The notes: generated by a model from the sequence alone, not told the origin. Positions 1 to 8,546 are shown, counted from the first letter of the stretch. The stretch: 64,000 bases of DNA from Clostridiales bacterium (GCA_018372435.1 JAHAJA010000011.1:32293-96292), one strand, 5' to 3'. Numbers and translations: made by a program.

Positions 1-336
1 GCTGCACACGGAACAACAACCATGACCGTTACAACCAGTTCTGCAAAGCAAATTATAAATTATACAGTAAAATTATACGAACGGATTGTGGACAGATTTG
101 AGCCCATTCATAGAGTGACATTGACATTCAATAACGTGGTAGATGAGATATATAAACAGTATGATTTGTTTACGAATCCGACAGAGTTAGAAAAGGAAAA
201 CAAGATTCAAAAAGCCATGTTAGATATTAAAGATAAGTTCGGCAAGAATGCTATATTAAAAGGAATGAATTTGCAAGAAGGAGCAACAACGATGAAGAGA
301 AATCGGCAGATAGGAGGACATAAAAGTGGTGTCTAA
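1..336 (+). CDS. Y-family DNA polymerase (DinB/UvrX type), C-terminal part
   Basis: The reading frame is open from the first base of the window, so the gene starts upstream and only about 111 C-terminal residues are visible. The sequence (AAHGTTTMTVTTSSAKQI near the visible start, then an IHRVTLTFNN strand) resembles the little-finger/C-terminal part of UvrX/UmuC-like lesion-bypass polymerases of Firmicutes. The polymerase active site is not in the window. It overlaps by 11 bases a YolD-like gene, the usual partner of this polymerase subfamily, and that pairing is the strongest support. By family knowledge it would copy past damaged template bases as part of the SOS response. The promoter lies outside the window, so regulation cannot be judged. 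Confidence 0.75.
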   Translation, partial: AAHGTTTMTVTTSSAKQIINYTVKLYERIVDRFEPIHRVTLTFNNVVDEIYKQYDLFTNPTELEKENKIQKAMLDIKDKFGKNAILKGMNLQEGATTMKRNRQIGGHKSGV

Positions 337-667
337 GATGTGTAGAGAAGATCGTGCAAAACAGTTTATGCCTTTTGCTGCCTTAAAAGGCTATTCAGAA
401 GCCTTGCGTAAGAAAGAAAAAATTGTTGTACAAAGAATAGAACTTTCGGAGGAGTACAAGGAAGAATTGGATTGGAAACTTAGACAGGTGCATAAGAATG
501 ATATCGTAACTGTTGTTTATTTCTATAAGAACGAATACCTTAGAATGACGGGAATGGTATCAAGAATTGATGAAACTGCTAGAATTCTTAAGATAGTGAA
601 CACTAAAATATCGTTTGAAAATCTATATGACATTATCGTAAATCCTATAAAGAGGGAAGATATATGA
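326..667 (+). CDS. YolD-like family protein
   Basis: This 113-residue protein has the features of the YolD-like family (PF08863): an early REDRAKQFMPFAAL segment and the central ...VTVVYFYKNEYLRMTGMVSRID beta region. The start is a GTG preceded by AGGAGG (312-317) and lies inside the end of the polymerase gene, so the two are probably translationally coupled. In other Firmicutes YolD-like proteins sit next to UvrX/UmuC-type polymerases and are thought to act with them; the biochemical role is not settled. Its stop overlaps the start of a 24-codon ORF (ATGA). There is no sign of decay. Confidence 0.8.
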   Translation: MVSKMCREDRAKQFMPFAALKGYSEALRKKEKIVVQRIELSEEYKEELDWKLRQVHKNDIVTVVYFYKNEYLRMTGMVSRIDETARILKIVNTKISFENLYDIIVNPIKREDI

Positions 668-738
668 ATTTAGATGAATTACAGAAGAGATATGGAGAGA
701 ATTTTGATTGGTTTACAACACAAAAACTTTTGTATTAA
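664..738 (+). CDS. Possible 24-residue small protein coupled to the yolD-like gene
   Basis: An ATG at 664 overlaps the yolD-like stop codon in an ATGA arrangement and opens a 24-codon frame ending in TAA at 736-738. The peptide begins MNLDELQKRYGENFDWFTTQ, which is amphipathic and charged. A clear terminator follows only 6 bases after the stop, so this ORF would be the last cistron of the operon. The GAGGGAAGA just before it could act as a ribosome site. I do not recognise it. It may be a real small protein, the remnant of a longer third gene, or chance. Confidence 0.35.
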   Translation: MNLDELQKRYGENFDWFTTQKLLY

Positions 739-743
739 AGTTA

Positions 744-781
744 GACGCTGTATAAGGGAATTTACCCTATACGGCGTTTTT
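744..781 (+). terminator. Rho-independent terminator after the lesion-bypass operon
   Basis: ACGC-TGTATAAGGG pairs with CCCTATAC-GGCGT around a short AT loop and is followed by a run of five T. It lies just downstream of the small ORF and closes the polymerase-yolD unit. Confidence 0.75.
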
Positions 782-938
782 GGACTTAAATAACAAGGTC
801 ATGCAATTAATGTTATATTCTGTACCAGAGCGACTATATTATCTACATCCTCACTTATTTCCAATTTTAGATAAGAAAAATCTTGACTCTAACGTCACGT
901 AATACCCTATTATAGGTAATGGAAGGAGTGAGAAAAGC

Positions 939-1847
939 ATGAAAGTGAATGCAATACGTTCTGATGCAGTATACAAAAAAATTCTTGAAGCGGATATTGA
1001 TAAAAAAGATGATATTTATAGATATGAATTAATGAATGAGTTCACACATAAGTGGTCTTGCTATAATGTACCAATCAAAGCGAAACAAAAAGGTGGATAT
1101 GATGTCATAATGGCAAATTCTATGCTTGGATATTTAGAACCAACGAAGATTGATCAGAGTAAAGTTCAAGAAATTGAAGGAATTAATGATGATCAAATAT
1201 GGAATAGCTGCACAGAAGCTATAGAAAAGGCTGTTTCTGTATTTATTGCTGCAGGCATTGATTTAAAGGTTGAAAATTATAAGTATACAATATTATTACC
1301 GAATCCAGATAGTGTGTATACGAAACTTAGCGAAGGTTGTTGTGGAGATGGTGGAATTCCAGGTAGTATTTTTTTATCTTTATTGCCTAGTAAAGAAACT
1401 ATTAAAAAGATTCCTTCTGTGTTAGCACATGAATGTAATCATAATGTACGATTTCAATATATCGATTGGAGTAATAATATTACATTGGAAGAGATGATGA
1501 TAAATGAAGGATTGGCAGAAAATTTTGCGACCTGGCTGTATGGTGAAGAAATGATAGGACCATGGGTAACTTCTACTGATATGGAAACATTGAATGATTA
1601 TATTAAGCCAATAATCAAAGAGGGGCTAAGTGTTCAAGGATTAGAAGGTATATCAGCATATTTATATGGAGATGAAATAGCAAAAGAGCAAGGGTATTAT
1701 CAAGAAGGTTTACCCTTCTGTGCTGGATATGCCTGTGGATATTATATGATTAAATATTTTTTACAAAAGTCTGGAAAATCAATTGTTGAAGCGACATTAA
1801 TGCCTTATAATGAGATAAAGAAAGAGATAAGAGATTTTTGGGAGTGA
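939..1847 (+). CDS. DUF2268-type putative zinc-dependent protease
   Basis: This 302-residue soluble protein carries an HExxH zinc motif (AHECNHNVRF, H164 E165 H168) followed about 20 residues later by EMMINEGLAENFA, where E190 could be the third zinc ligand. This is the layout of the DUF2268 predicted Zn-dependent proteases (YjaZ-like). No signal peptide is visible, so it is likely cytoplasmic. The start ATG has a GGAAGGAG ribosome site. It stands alone between a terminator and a convergent operon, so context says nothing about its substrate. The class (metallopeptidase-like fold) is well supported; actual protease activity is inferred. Confidence 0.75.
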   Translation: MKVNAIRSDAVYKKILEADIDKKDDIYRYELMNEFTHKWSCYNVPIKAKQKGGYDVIMANSMLGYLEPTKIDQSKVQEIEGINDDQIWNSCTEAIEKAVSVFIAAGIDLKVENYKYTILLPNPDSVYTKLSEGCCGDGGIPGSIFLSLLPSKETIKKIPSVLAHECNHNVRFQYIDWSNNITLEEMMINEGLAENFATWLYGEEMIGPWVTSTDMETLNDYIKPIIKEGLSVQGLEGISAYLYGDEIAKEQGYYQEGLPFCAGYACGYYMIKYFLQKSGKSIVEATLMPYNEIKKEIRDFWE

Positions 1848-1951
1848 AGCTTTTGTCATTATGTGAAATTTAAGACTAAAGTAATTTATTCATATAAATA
1901 TCTTTCTTAAGTAATTAGTACAAGTAAAGAATAATTAGTACACTAAACAAA

Positions 1952-1987
1952 ATGCCTATGACGAACATAAATCTATGTCATAGGCAT
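1952..1987. terminator. Bidirectional terminator between convergent genes
   Basis: A perfect 11-bp inverted repeat (ATGCCTATGAC / GTCATAGGCAT) with a 14-base loop lies between the + strand metallopeptidase gene and the - strand ABC permease gene. Short T tracts lie on both sides. It probably serves mainly the - strand operon. Confidence 0.65.
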
Positions 1988-2018
1988 TTAACTATTTAAA
2001 GCGTATTTATAATTCGTT

Positions 2019-5000
2019 TTATTCTACTGATTTTAACGCTTCCAACATATCTACATGTTTCAATTTCTTGTTAATAAAGAATCCTAATACCACGGTTGTA
2101 ACTGCGATAATGATAGCTGGAATGATAAAGGTAGTGATCCAAAGTTCTGGATTAAACATGACATCATCTGGTGGAACAGCAGTGATAATGTAACGATGGA
2201 GTAAGAATCCGAATCCATATCCCACTATAATACCAAACAAAGATAGAATCAGAGTTTCTCTGTAGATATACATAGTTACCTCGCCATTGTAGAAACCTAA
2301 AACCTTAATGGTAGAGAGTTCTCGAATTCGTTCCGATACATTAATGTTAGTTAAATTATATAAGATAACGATTGCAAGCAGTGTAGCTACAAGAATTAAC
2401 ACTTTCATGATTTTATCTAATGAATGAACGATTGTATCAATTTGTGTAGTCAATGTTGTATTTTGTACAACGCCTTTTACACCGCTTAAATTCATGAATT
2501 CTGTAGCTTGTATTTCTGTGTTTTCTTTGTTACTGGTCGTTAACATAACAAGATTTGCATTTGCAGAATAATTTTGATTAAATACTTCTTGATAGGCATT
2601 TGCATTCATAAAGATAAAATGCCCCATGTACATTTCAGTAATATCAGTTACTTTTATAGTTATTTCATTATTATTAGAATCATTTATTGTTATCTTATCA
2701 CCTTTAGCAGCTCCTAGTAATTTGGCTAAACGTTCGGAAATGATAGCTCCATCATCTTTCAAGGCTAATTCATCATTTGTTTTGCGATTTACTAATTCTA
2801 TATATTCATTAAAAGTATCACTATCTTCTGGAACAATTAACTTAATTGTTTGCTTATCCTTTGTACTTCCTGCGACCTTGGATAACTCTTCATAGTGAAT
2901 AGGAGACTGTTGTTTTACAGTATCTGAATTTAATAATTCATCAATATCCTTTTCCTGATTTTCTGTTAAATTGTCATTCTTAGCTACAATCAAATCATAA
3001 TGAATAATTTCACCAAATTGTCTTTCACCAATACCAGATATAGAATGCTGTACTCCAAATCCTGTGAACAGAAGAGCAACAGAACCACAAACACCGAAGA
3101 TGGTCATGAACATTCTCTTTTTATAGCGAAATATATTACGGGCAGTTACTTTATGTGTAAAACTCATACGATTCCAAATCGGTGTAATGTATTCTAAGAA
3201 GATTTTTGATCCACTCGTAGGTGGTTTTGGTAATAATAAATTAGCTGGTCTGTCTTGTAATTCTTTTTTAGCTACAACATATGCAGGGACTACAGCACTA
3301 ATCAGTGCTAGAATCAATGCCAGAATGGATACACCCCAATTAATATGAAGTTCTATCTTTGGTAAGGTAAATCCAGTTTTATAAGCACTATATACAATCG
3401 CTGGTAATACAGTGTGGCCGAGAATGATTCCGATAACCGATCCTAATATACTTGACAGTAAACCATAAATAGTGAATTTTTTAATAATATCATGATTACT
3501 ATATCCGATAGCTTTCAGTGTACCAGAGTTGGTTCTTTCTTCATCAACAAATCTTGTCATGGTAGTGAAAGTTACTAACGCTGCAACAAAGTATAGGAAG
3601 ATAGGGAACACATTCGCAAGAGAATCAATAATACTTGAAATACTATCATAGATTCTATAACCTTCTGAACCAGGAGTTTCTCGTCGACTATTTAATGAAT
3701 ATACAGGAGCTTTTAATTCATTTAGAGTTTCCTGTGCATCAGCAAGTTTTTTCTCATTTTCGGCTATTTCCTGATCTGCCTCCACTTTACTATCTTGATA
3801 TTCCTTCAATTTTTCTTTGTATGTTTTTTCATTATCTGAGATTTCAACTTTGGCATCTGCTAGTTTTTGCTTATTCTCGGTGAAGGTAGCCTTAGCAGTA
3901 TTTAACTGCCTTGTAGCTTTATATATTTTTTGATCACCTGCTGTTAAATTCTGTTTTGCGGTTGCTAGTTTTTTCTCGTTTGTTGTAATAGTTGTTTGAG
4001 CTACTTGTAATTCTTCCTTTTTTTGATCTAGCGTCTCTTGTGCAGCTTGAAGTTTAGCCATGCTTGGTTCATAAGTTTCTGTCTTATATTGCTTATAGGC
4101 AGCTTTTGTTTGTTTTAATTTCTCATTAGCAACTGCTAATTGTGTTTTTAGCGTTTCTTGCTCTTGAGCCGTAAGGTTTGGATTTTCTAAACTCTGATTG
4201 ATCCCCGCCATTTGTTGTTCCAAAAGACTAATACCGTCAGTATATTGTTTTTTCCCAGCTTTCAACTCGGCTATATTGGTATCAATCTCTTTTTGACTTT
4301 GATCTAATTTCTCCTTAGCAGCCTTCATTTCAGCTTTCTTTTCATTAAGAGTAGAAACACCAGTATTATATTCTTTTTGTTTTTGCGAAAGGAGTACTTT
4401 TTGTTTTTCTAATTCTTGCTCTTTTGTACTTATTTCTGTTTCTGCATCATTTATCTTTTGTTCATTTTCTGAAACTTCTTTTTTTGCAGCATCTATTTTG
4501 CTTTTCGCATCGTCTAATTCAGTTTTAGCATCGTGAAGCTTTTCTTTGGCATCATCAATTTTTTGTTGCCCTTCATCAATATCTGCTTGATACTCAGATT
4601 TGATAGTAGCCAAACGTTTTTCAGGTCGATCTTTAAGTAAGGTTGATAATTCATTCTTATGTTCTTGTATTAAGTCGATATATTTATCAGAATAAGGATC
4701 AACACCAATGGTATCTTTGAAAGTCAAACGGGCCATCATATAGACATCGGAATCAAAAACATCGGGAATTACTATGGCATAACCCTTCAAATCCCCTGTA
4801 CCAGCAGTGGTTTGACCTAAATTAACGTTGGATATAATTTCACTAGAAAGCACATAACCTATCACTTTGTATACATGGTTCGTTAGAACCGTATTACCTG
4901 CAATATCTTCTTTTTCAGTAAATTGGATTGTGTCACCAATGTTATATTCACCGCGATAGGAATTACTAATTGCAATCTCATCATCTGTTTCAGGTAATTT

Positions 5001-5366
5001 TCCATCTACTAGTTCATAAGTTGAGATGTTTTCAGGTTTGGAAAAGATACGAATACTAGTTTTGGAATCTTTTATAACAACATCTTTTAAGTAGCCGTAT
5101 TCTATCTTATCAAGATTACTTGTCGTATTAATTACTGCTTGGTCATCCTCATCAATTCCATAATCACTAATAACCGTAATATCTGCTAGGTTAAGCTTAG
5201 TAAAGTAATGTTTCCCTGTTGCTCTCATATCTGGGCCAGCTACCTTCAAACCTACTAATGCAAATGAACCTAGAATCATTAAGCAGAGGATAGAGAAGAA
5301 TCTACCCCACGAACTAGTAAACGATTTACGTATATCTTTATGCAATGTCTTTTTTTTCAATTTCAT
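2019..5366 (-). CDS. FtsX-family ABC transporter permease with long coiled-coil extracellular domain
   Basis: About 1115 residues. The first membrane segment is at roughly residues 22-42. It is followed by an extracellular MacB-like region and then an unusually long Lys/Glu/Ala/Gln-rich heptad coiled coil (about 260-560). A first FtsX-type membrane block follows at about 585-720 and a second extracellular domain plus FtsX block at about 750-1110. This is the duplicated FtsX organisation of large Firmicute exporter or mechanotransmission permeases. The start is either GTG at 5369 or the adjacent ATG at 5366; I prefer the ATG. The ATPase gene ends immediately upstream with no gap, so the two form one transporter. 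The substrate is unknown; peptide or lipid export and envelope stress are the usual guesses for the family. Confidence 0.85.
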   Translation of the reverse strand: MKLKKKTLHKDIRKSFTSSWGRFFSILCLMILGSFALVGLKVAGPDMRATGKHYFTKLNLADITVISDYGIDEDDQAVINTTSNLDKIEYGYLKDVVIKDSKTSIRIFSKPENISTYELVDGKLPETDDEIAISNSYRGEYNIGDTIQFTEKEDIAGNTVLTNHVYKVIGYVLSSEIISNVNLGQTTAGTGDLKGYAIVIPDVFDSDVYMMARLTFKDTIGVDPYSDKYIDLIQEHKNELSTLLKDRPEKRLATIKSEYQADIDEGQQKIDDAKEKLHDAKTELDDAKSKIDAAKKEVSENEQKINDAETEISTKEQELEKQKVLLSQKQKEYNTGVSTLNEKKAEMKAAKEKLDQSQKEIDTNIAELKAGKKQYTDGISLLEQQMAGINQSLENPNLTAQEQETLKTQLAVANEKLKQTKAAYKQYKTETYEPSMAKLQAAQETLDQKKEELQVAQTTITTNEKKLATAKQNLTAGDQKIYKATRQLNTAKATFTENKQKLADAKVEISDNEKTYKEKLKEYQDSKVEADQEIAENEKKLADAQETLNELKAPVYSLNSRRETPGSEGYRIYDSISSIIDSLANVFPIFLYFVAALVTFTTMTRFVDEERTNSGTLKAIGYSNHDIIKKFTIYGLLSSILGSVIGIILGHTVLPAIVYSAYKTGFTLPKIELHINWGVSILALILALISAVVPAYVVAKKELQDRPANLLLPKPPTSGSKIFLEYITPIWNRMSFTHKVTARNIFRYKKRMFMTIFGVCGSVALLFTGFGVQHSISGIGERQFGEIIHYDLIVAKNDNLTENQEKDIDELLNSDTVKQQSPIHYEELSKVAGSTKDKQTIKLIVPEDSDTFNEYIELVNRKTNDELALKDDGAIISERLAKLLGAAKGDKITINDSNNNEITIKVTDITEMYMGHFIFMNANAYQEVFNQNYSANANLVMLTTSNKENTEIQATEFMNLSGVKGVVQNTTLTTQIDTIVHSLDKIMKVLILVATLLAIVILYNLTNINVSERIRELSTIKVLGFYNGEVTMYIYRETLILSLFGIIVGYGFGFLLHRYIITAVPPDDVMFNPELWITTFIIPAIIIAVTTVVLGFFINKKLKHVDMLEALKSVE

Positions 5367-5369
5367 CAC

Positions 5370-6071
5370 CTACCATTCTATGTCCGCAATTTCTTTCGGA
5401 TATGGATTGACTATAATATCCTTTACTTTAGCATCATGCATATGAATAACGCGGTCTGCAATTTGAGAAATCGCTGCGTTATGAGTAACGATAATTACAG
5501 TTGCATTCTTTTTACGACTCATATCTTGCAATATCTGAAGAACTTGCTTACCAGTATTGTAGTCAAGTGCCCCTGTAGGCTCATCACATAATAGAATCTT
5601 AGGGTTTTTCGCTACAGCCCTAGCAATTGCAACACGTTGTTGTTCACCACCAGAAAGCTGAGCAGGGAAATTATTGATTCTTTTCTCTAAGCCCACATCC
5701 TTTAATACCTGAACGGGATCCTCTGCATCTTTCACAATCTCGGAAGCGAGTTCAACATTTTCCTTCGCAGTTAAGTTTGACACTAAGTTGTAAAATTGGA
5801 ATACAAATCCAACATCTTCGCGGCGATAGGTTGTTAATTGTTTCGCATTATAATTTGAAATGTCTTTCCCATCAATAATGACTTTTCCTTCATCATTGGT
5901 ATCCATTCCTCCTAGAATATTCAAAACGGTAGATTTACCTGCCCCTGAAGAACCTAATATAATAACTAATTCACCTTTTTCAATGGAAAAGGTGACCTTA
6001 TTGTTAGCAATAATTTCGGTTTCACCAGTTTTGTATCTTTTATAACTATCAATCATTTCAATATAGCTCAT
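5370..6071 (-). CDS. ABC transporter ATP-binding protein (LolD/MacB type)
   Basis: A 233-residue ATPase with Walker A GSSGAGKST (residues 40-48), Q-loop in VGFVFQFYNL, signature LSGGEQQRVAIARA, Walker B ILLCDEPTGALD and an H-loop in IIVTHN. The LSGGEQQR/PTGALD combination is typical of the MacB/LolD/FtsE-like class that pairs with FtsX-type permeases. The partner permease gene follows with zero spacing. A GGGAGG ribosome site precedes the ATG. The gene is divergent from a TetR regulator, which probably controls the exporter. Confidence 0.92.
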   Translation of the reverse strand: MSYIEMIDSYKRYKTGETEIIANNKVTFSIEKGELVIILGSSGAGKSTVLNILGGMDTNDEGKVIIDGKDISNYNAKQLTTYRREDVGFVFQFYNLVSNLTAKENVELASEIVKDAEDPVQVLKDVGLEKRINNFPAQLSGGEQQRVAIARAVAKNPKILLCDEPTGALDYNTGKQVLQILQDMSRKKNATVIIVTHNAAISQIADRVIHMHDAKVKDIIVNPYPKEIADIEW

Positions 6072-6098
6072 GTTTTTGCCTCCCTTAATTAAACATCA

Positions 6099-6177
6099 TG
6101 TTGATTTAACGTTGGGTTTATTATAAAATATGTATAGGAAGCAATCAATAATCAGAATTTTTAAATGTGTTGATTTA
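6099..6177. promoter_or_regulatory. Divergent control region with duplicated 10-mer (candidate TetR sites)
   Basis: The exact decamer TGTTGATTTA occurs at 6099-6108, just upstream of the ABC operon, and again at 6168-6177, just upstream of the TetR start. One copy near each divergent start is what a regulator controlling both units would need. That TetR binds here is inferred. Confidence 0.4.
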
Positions 6178-6189
6178 AGGAGAAAATTT

Positions 6190-6777
6190 ATGGTTAAGAA
6201 AAGAAATACGGAAACGAAGCAGCAAATCAAGACATCATTTACCAAATTACTCAAAGAAAAAGGAATGGATTCGCTGACAATTAGCGATATTGCAAGAGAT
6301 GCTAATATTAACCGGGGAACTTTCTATCTACATTATCTTGATAAATATGATTTAATGGAGAAACTAGAAAATGATGTTATTGAAGAACTAACCAAAATTC
6401 TTCTTAGCGATAATCCCAATGAGATTGACGATCCAATTGAAATAATACCGTATAACGCTATTCTTAATGCACTATATTATGTAAAAAGTGATTTCGAATT
6501 TATCGAAGCGTTAACTGGAACCGGAGGGGATCCGATGTTCGTTGAGAGGTTTAAAAGAATCCTTGAGAAACTAATACAAATCCAAATTGAAAAAACGGAT
6601 AAACTTAATTTTTCTATGAAAGGACTTCCTGAAGATTATGCCCGTGAAATCTTGCTAAGTAGCGCTACGGCAATTGTTTTACTTTGGATCAAAAAAGGTG
6701 CATTGGAATCACCAGAACAAATAGCAGAGATGTTAAGCAAAGCAAAAGATATATCTCCGTATGAATTACTGGTTTAA
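6190..6777 (+). CDS. TetR/AcrR family transcriptional regulator
   Basis: The best start is ATG 6190 behind AAGGAG, giving 195 residues; an in-frame ATG at 6130 lacks a ribosome site. The N-terminal helix-turn-helix is clear (LTISDIARDANINRGTFYLH), followed by an all-helical ligand/dimer domain resembling the TetR_C domain common in Firmicutes. It is divergent from the FtsX-type ABC exporter, the classic place for a local repressor of an efflux or envelope-stress transporter. The ligand is unknown. Confidence 0.88.
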   Translation: MVKKRNTETKQQIKTSFTKLLKEKGMDSLTISDIARDANINRGTFYLHYLDKYDLMEKLENDVIEELTKILLSDNPNEIDDPIEIIPYNAILNALYYVKSDFEFIEALTGTGGDPMFVERFKRILEKLIQIQIEKTDKLNFSMKGLPEDYAREILLSSATAIVLLWIKKGALESPEQIAEMLSKAKDISPYELLV

Positions 6778-6814
6778 ATTGGTGATTAACAATATCTTAA
6801 AAATTTACTAAGAC

Positions 6815-6842
6815 TTGCTTATTTTTTTTAATGTGTTATAAT
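6815..6842 (+). promoter_or_regulatory. Sigma-A-like promoter of the 6849-6935 leader
   Basis: TTGCTT (6815-6820) and a perfect TATAAT (6837-6842) are separated by 16 bases. Transcription would start near 6849, placing a strong terminator hairpin about 30-85 bases into the transcript and well before the next gene start at 6978. Confidence 0.6.
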
Positions 6843-6876
6843 GAAGTTAATTAAATAAAAAAAGAACCGTCTTTTT

Positions 6877-6935
6877 AAAGAAGGGCTTTTGGTACTGCGC
6901 TTAATAGCACAGATATGAAAAGCCCTTCTTTTTTA
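6877..6935 (+). terminator. Strong leader terminator or 3' end of a small RNA
   Basis: A perfect stem of about 13-14 bp (AAAGAAGGGCTTTT with AAAAGCCCTTCTTT) ends in a run of T. The roughly 27-base loop contains a second hairpin, CTGCGCT-TAAT-AGCACAG, with one mismatch. It lies between a good promoter and the gene at 6978, so it is either an attenuator in that gene's 5' leader or the end of an independent RNA of about 85 nt. It could also simply terminate the TetR transcript. Confidence 0.7.
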
Positions 6936-6977
6936 TACTATTTGGAACTTTTTGGGATTATGAAAGGAGAGCGTTTA

Positions 6978-7814
6978 ATGCAGTTACAGGGAAAAGCTAT
7001 TAATCATGTTAAGTTTGGTAATGGAGTAATTAGAGAGTTGAGAGATAAGTATTTGATTGTAGATTTTGTGCATGGAGAGAGAAAATTTCTGTTCCCCAAT
7101 GTGTTTGCTGGTTTTCTTTCGCTAATAGACCACGAAGCACAATTAGCAGTTGAGTCCATCATTGATGATGTTATTACCAAAGAGAAAAATGAAATAAAAG
7201 AAGAAATAAATGAGCAGGAGCGAATCATTAGAATTCAGAAACTTAAAGTTCATCCAAGTTCACAAGCAGCTTTCGGATTAATTCAAAACAATAAAAAGGA
7301 TGTATTCGAGTCTTGGTCCGTATTTAGTGGTGAATATTTAAGCGGAGATTCGAAAGGTGAACCAAAACAGCCGATAAGAATGAAGCTGAATTCTGCTTGT
7401 TTACTAACGGAATGTGCTAAGGGAGAACAGGAAAAAGAGAGACGCATCATAGGAGCATTTATGGTTAGAGATGATTTCGATGGTAGAACATGTAACGATG
7501 GACAAATTGAAAGTCATAAAACGTATAGATTCAGACTTAATGAATCTGAGAAGTTACCATATTACAGATATTTTGAGACAAATTCCAAAGTATACAATTG
7601 GGGAAACACAGAGTATAAGTATTTTTCTAATGAAATCATGCAGTGTATCTTGAAAGATATACAAAAGAAGATACTTGATGAGAAGCGTTTGCAGGAAGTT
7701 AACGAATTCTACCAGTATTTTTGTTATGTTAATAGATTGAAAGAAACAGAGAATACAGAACTTAATACGGAATCCAGTACGGAGGAATCGGCTATGGGAG
7801 CGAAGAGTAGCTAA
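6978..7814 (+). CDS. Uncharacterised protein with N-terminal Tudor/SH3-like domain
   Basis: ATG 6978 behind AAAGGAG gives 278 residues; the longer frame beginning inside the terminator hairpin is unlikely. The first 50 residues (AINHVKFGNGVIRE, then a YLIVDFVHGERKF strand pair) resemble the small Tudor/SH3-like module found at the C-terminus of UvrD/PcrA helicases. The middle is helical and charged, and a region around residues 100-240 contains conserved-looking aromatic stretches such as YRFRLNESEKLPYYRYF. The C-terminus is low-complexity Glu/Ser. I do not recognise the family beyond this. It is followed closely by mgtC, possibly in one transcript. Confidence 0.6.
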   Translation: MQLQGKAINHVKFGNGVIRELRDKYLIVDFVHGERKFLFPNVFAGFLSLIDHEAQLAVESIIDDVITKEKNEIKEEINEQERIIRIQKLKVHPSSQAAFGLIQNNKKDVFESWSVFSGEYLSGDSKGEPKQPIRMKLNSACLLTECAKGEQEKERRIIGAFMVRDDFDGRTCNDGQIESHKTYRFRLNESEKLPYYRYFETNSKVYNWGNTEYKYFSNEIMQCILKDIQKKILDEKRLQEVNEFYQYFCYVNRLKETENTELNTESSTEESAMGAKSS

Positions 7815-7844
7815 AGGTACATTGCATAAGATTTGGAGGGATTC

Positions 7845-8546
7845 ATTATTAGTTTTTTAGATTTACAAGAACTATTATTACAGGTCAATACCGTATCTAT
7901 AATATTTCGGTTATTGTTATCTGTAATTTTATGTGGAATTATTGGAATGGAAAGAGGATTAAGAAATCGCCCAGCGGGCTTTATGACATATCTTTTAGTA
8001 GGTTTGGGGTCGACGCTAATTATGATTACAAACCAATATATAGTTACCTTATATAGTGATATTGATCCAACAAGAATGGCTGCCCAGGTTGTAAGTGGAA
8101 TTGGATTTTTAGGTGCAGGAACGATAATAACGACTTCAAAAAATGAAATTCGAGGATTGACAACAGCAGCAGGAATCTGGGCAACAGCAGCTGTTGGTTT
8201 GGCAGTTGGAATAGGTTTTTATTCGGGGGCTATAATAGGAGGTATTTTTATTATAGGTTCTCTCATGTTTCTTAAGAAAATCGACGTGTATATTAAGACG
8301 CATGCCAAAACCATGGAGATTTATATTGAATATGATGAAGCATTCTCAATGCAAAGTTTGACCAATTATTCAGACAATAATGGGTATGAGATTTTTGATA
8401 TAGAAGTTGGTAGGCTAAAAACGATTAATGGTGAGTACGGAACGATGAGTTTTGTAATAGATTTTAGACAGAAGGTAAACCATTCATTAATTACAAATCA
8501 AATAAAGCAATTATCTGGTGTTAGTTATATTAGAGAAATTGCTTAG
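7845..8546 (+). CDS. MgtC/SapB family membrane protein
   Basis: The protein has four or five hydrophobic segments and the family signature GIIGMERGLRNRPAGFMTYLL, then VVSGIGFLGAGTI and GLTTAAGIWATAAVGLAVG, followed by a cytoplasmic ACT-like tail. MgtC proteins act in low-magnesium adaptation and modulate P-type or F-type ATPases. The start is odd: no ATG or GTG lies near the beginning. The frame can begin at TTG 7833, but the GGAGG (7835-7839) lies after that codon and points to ATT 7845 (or 7848), which also gives the usual family length (about 233 residues). I use 7845 and regard the start as unresolved. Confidence 0.85.
   Translation: MISFLDLQELLLQVNTVSIIFRLLLSVILCGIIGMERGLRNRPAGFMTYLLVGLGSTLIMITNQYIVTLYSDIDPTRMAAQVVSGIGFLGAGTIITTSKNEIRGLTTAAGIWATAAVGLAVGIGFYSGAIIGGIFIIGSLMFLKKIDVYIKTHAKTMEIYIEYDEAFSMQSLTNYSDNNGYEIFDIEVGRLKTINGEYGTMSFVIDFRQKVNHSLITNQIKQLSGVSYIREIA

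Noticed and set aside
2626..3883. Several + strand ORFs of 65-89 codons antisense to the FtsX-type permease.
   Set aside because: They are shadows of the - strand gene, lack ribosome sites and have no recognisable domain.
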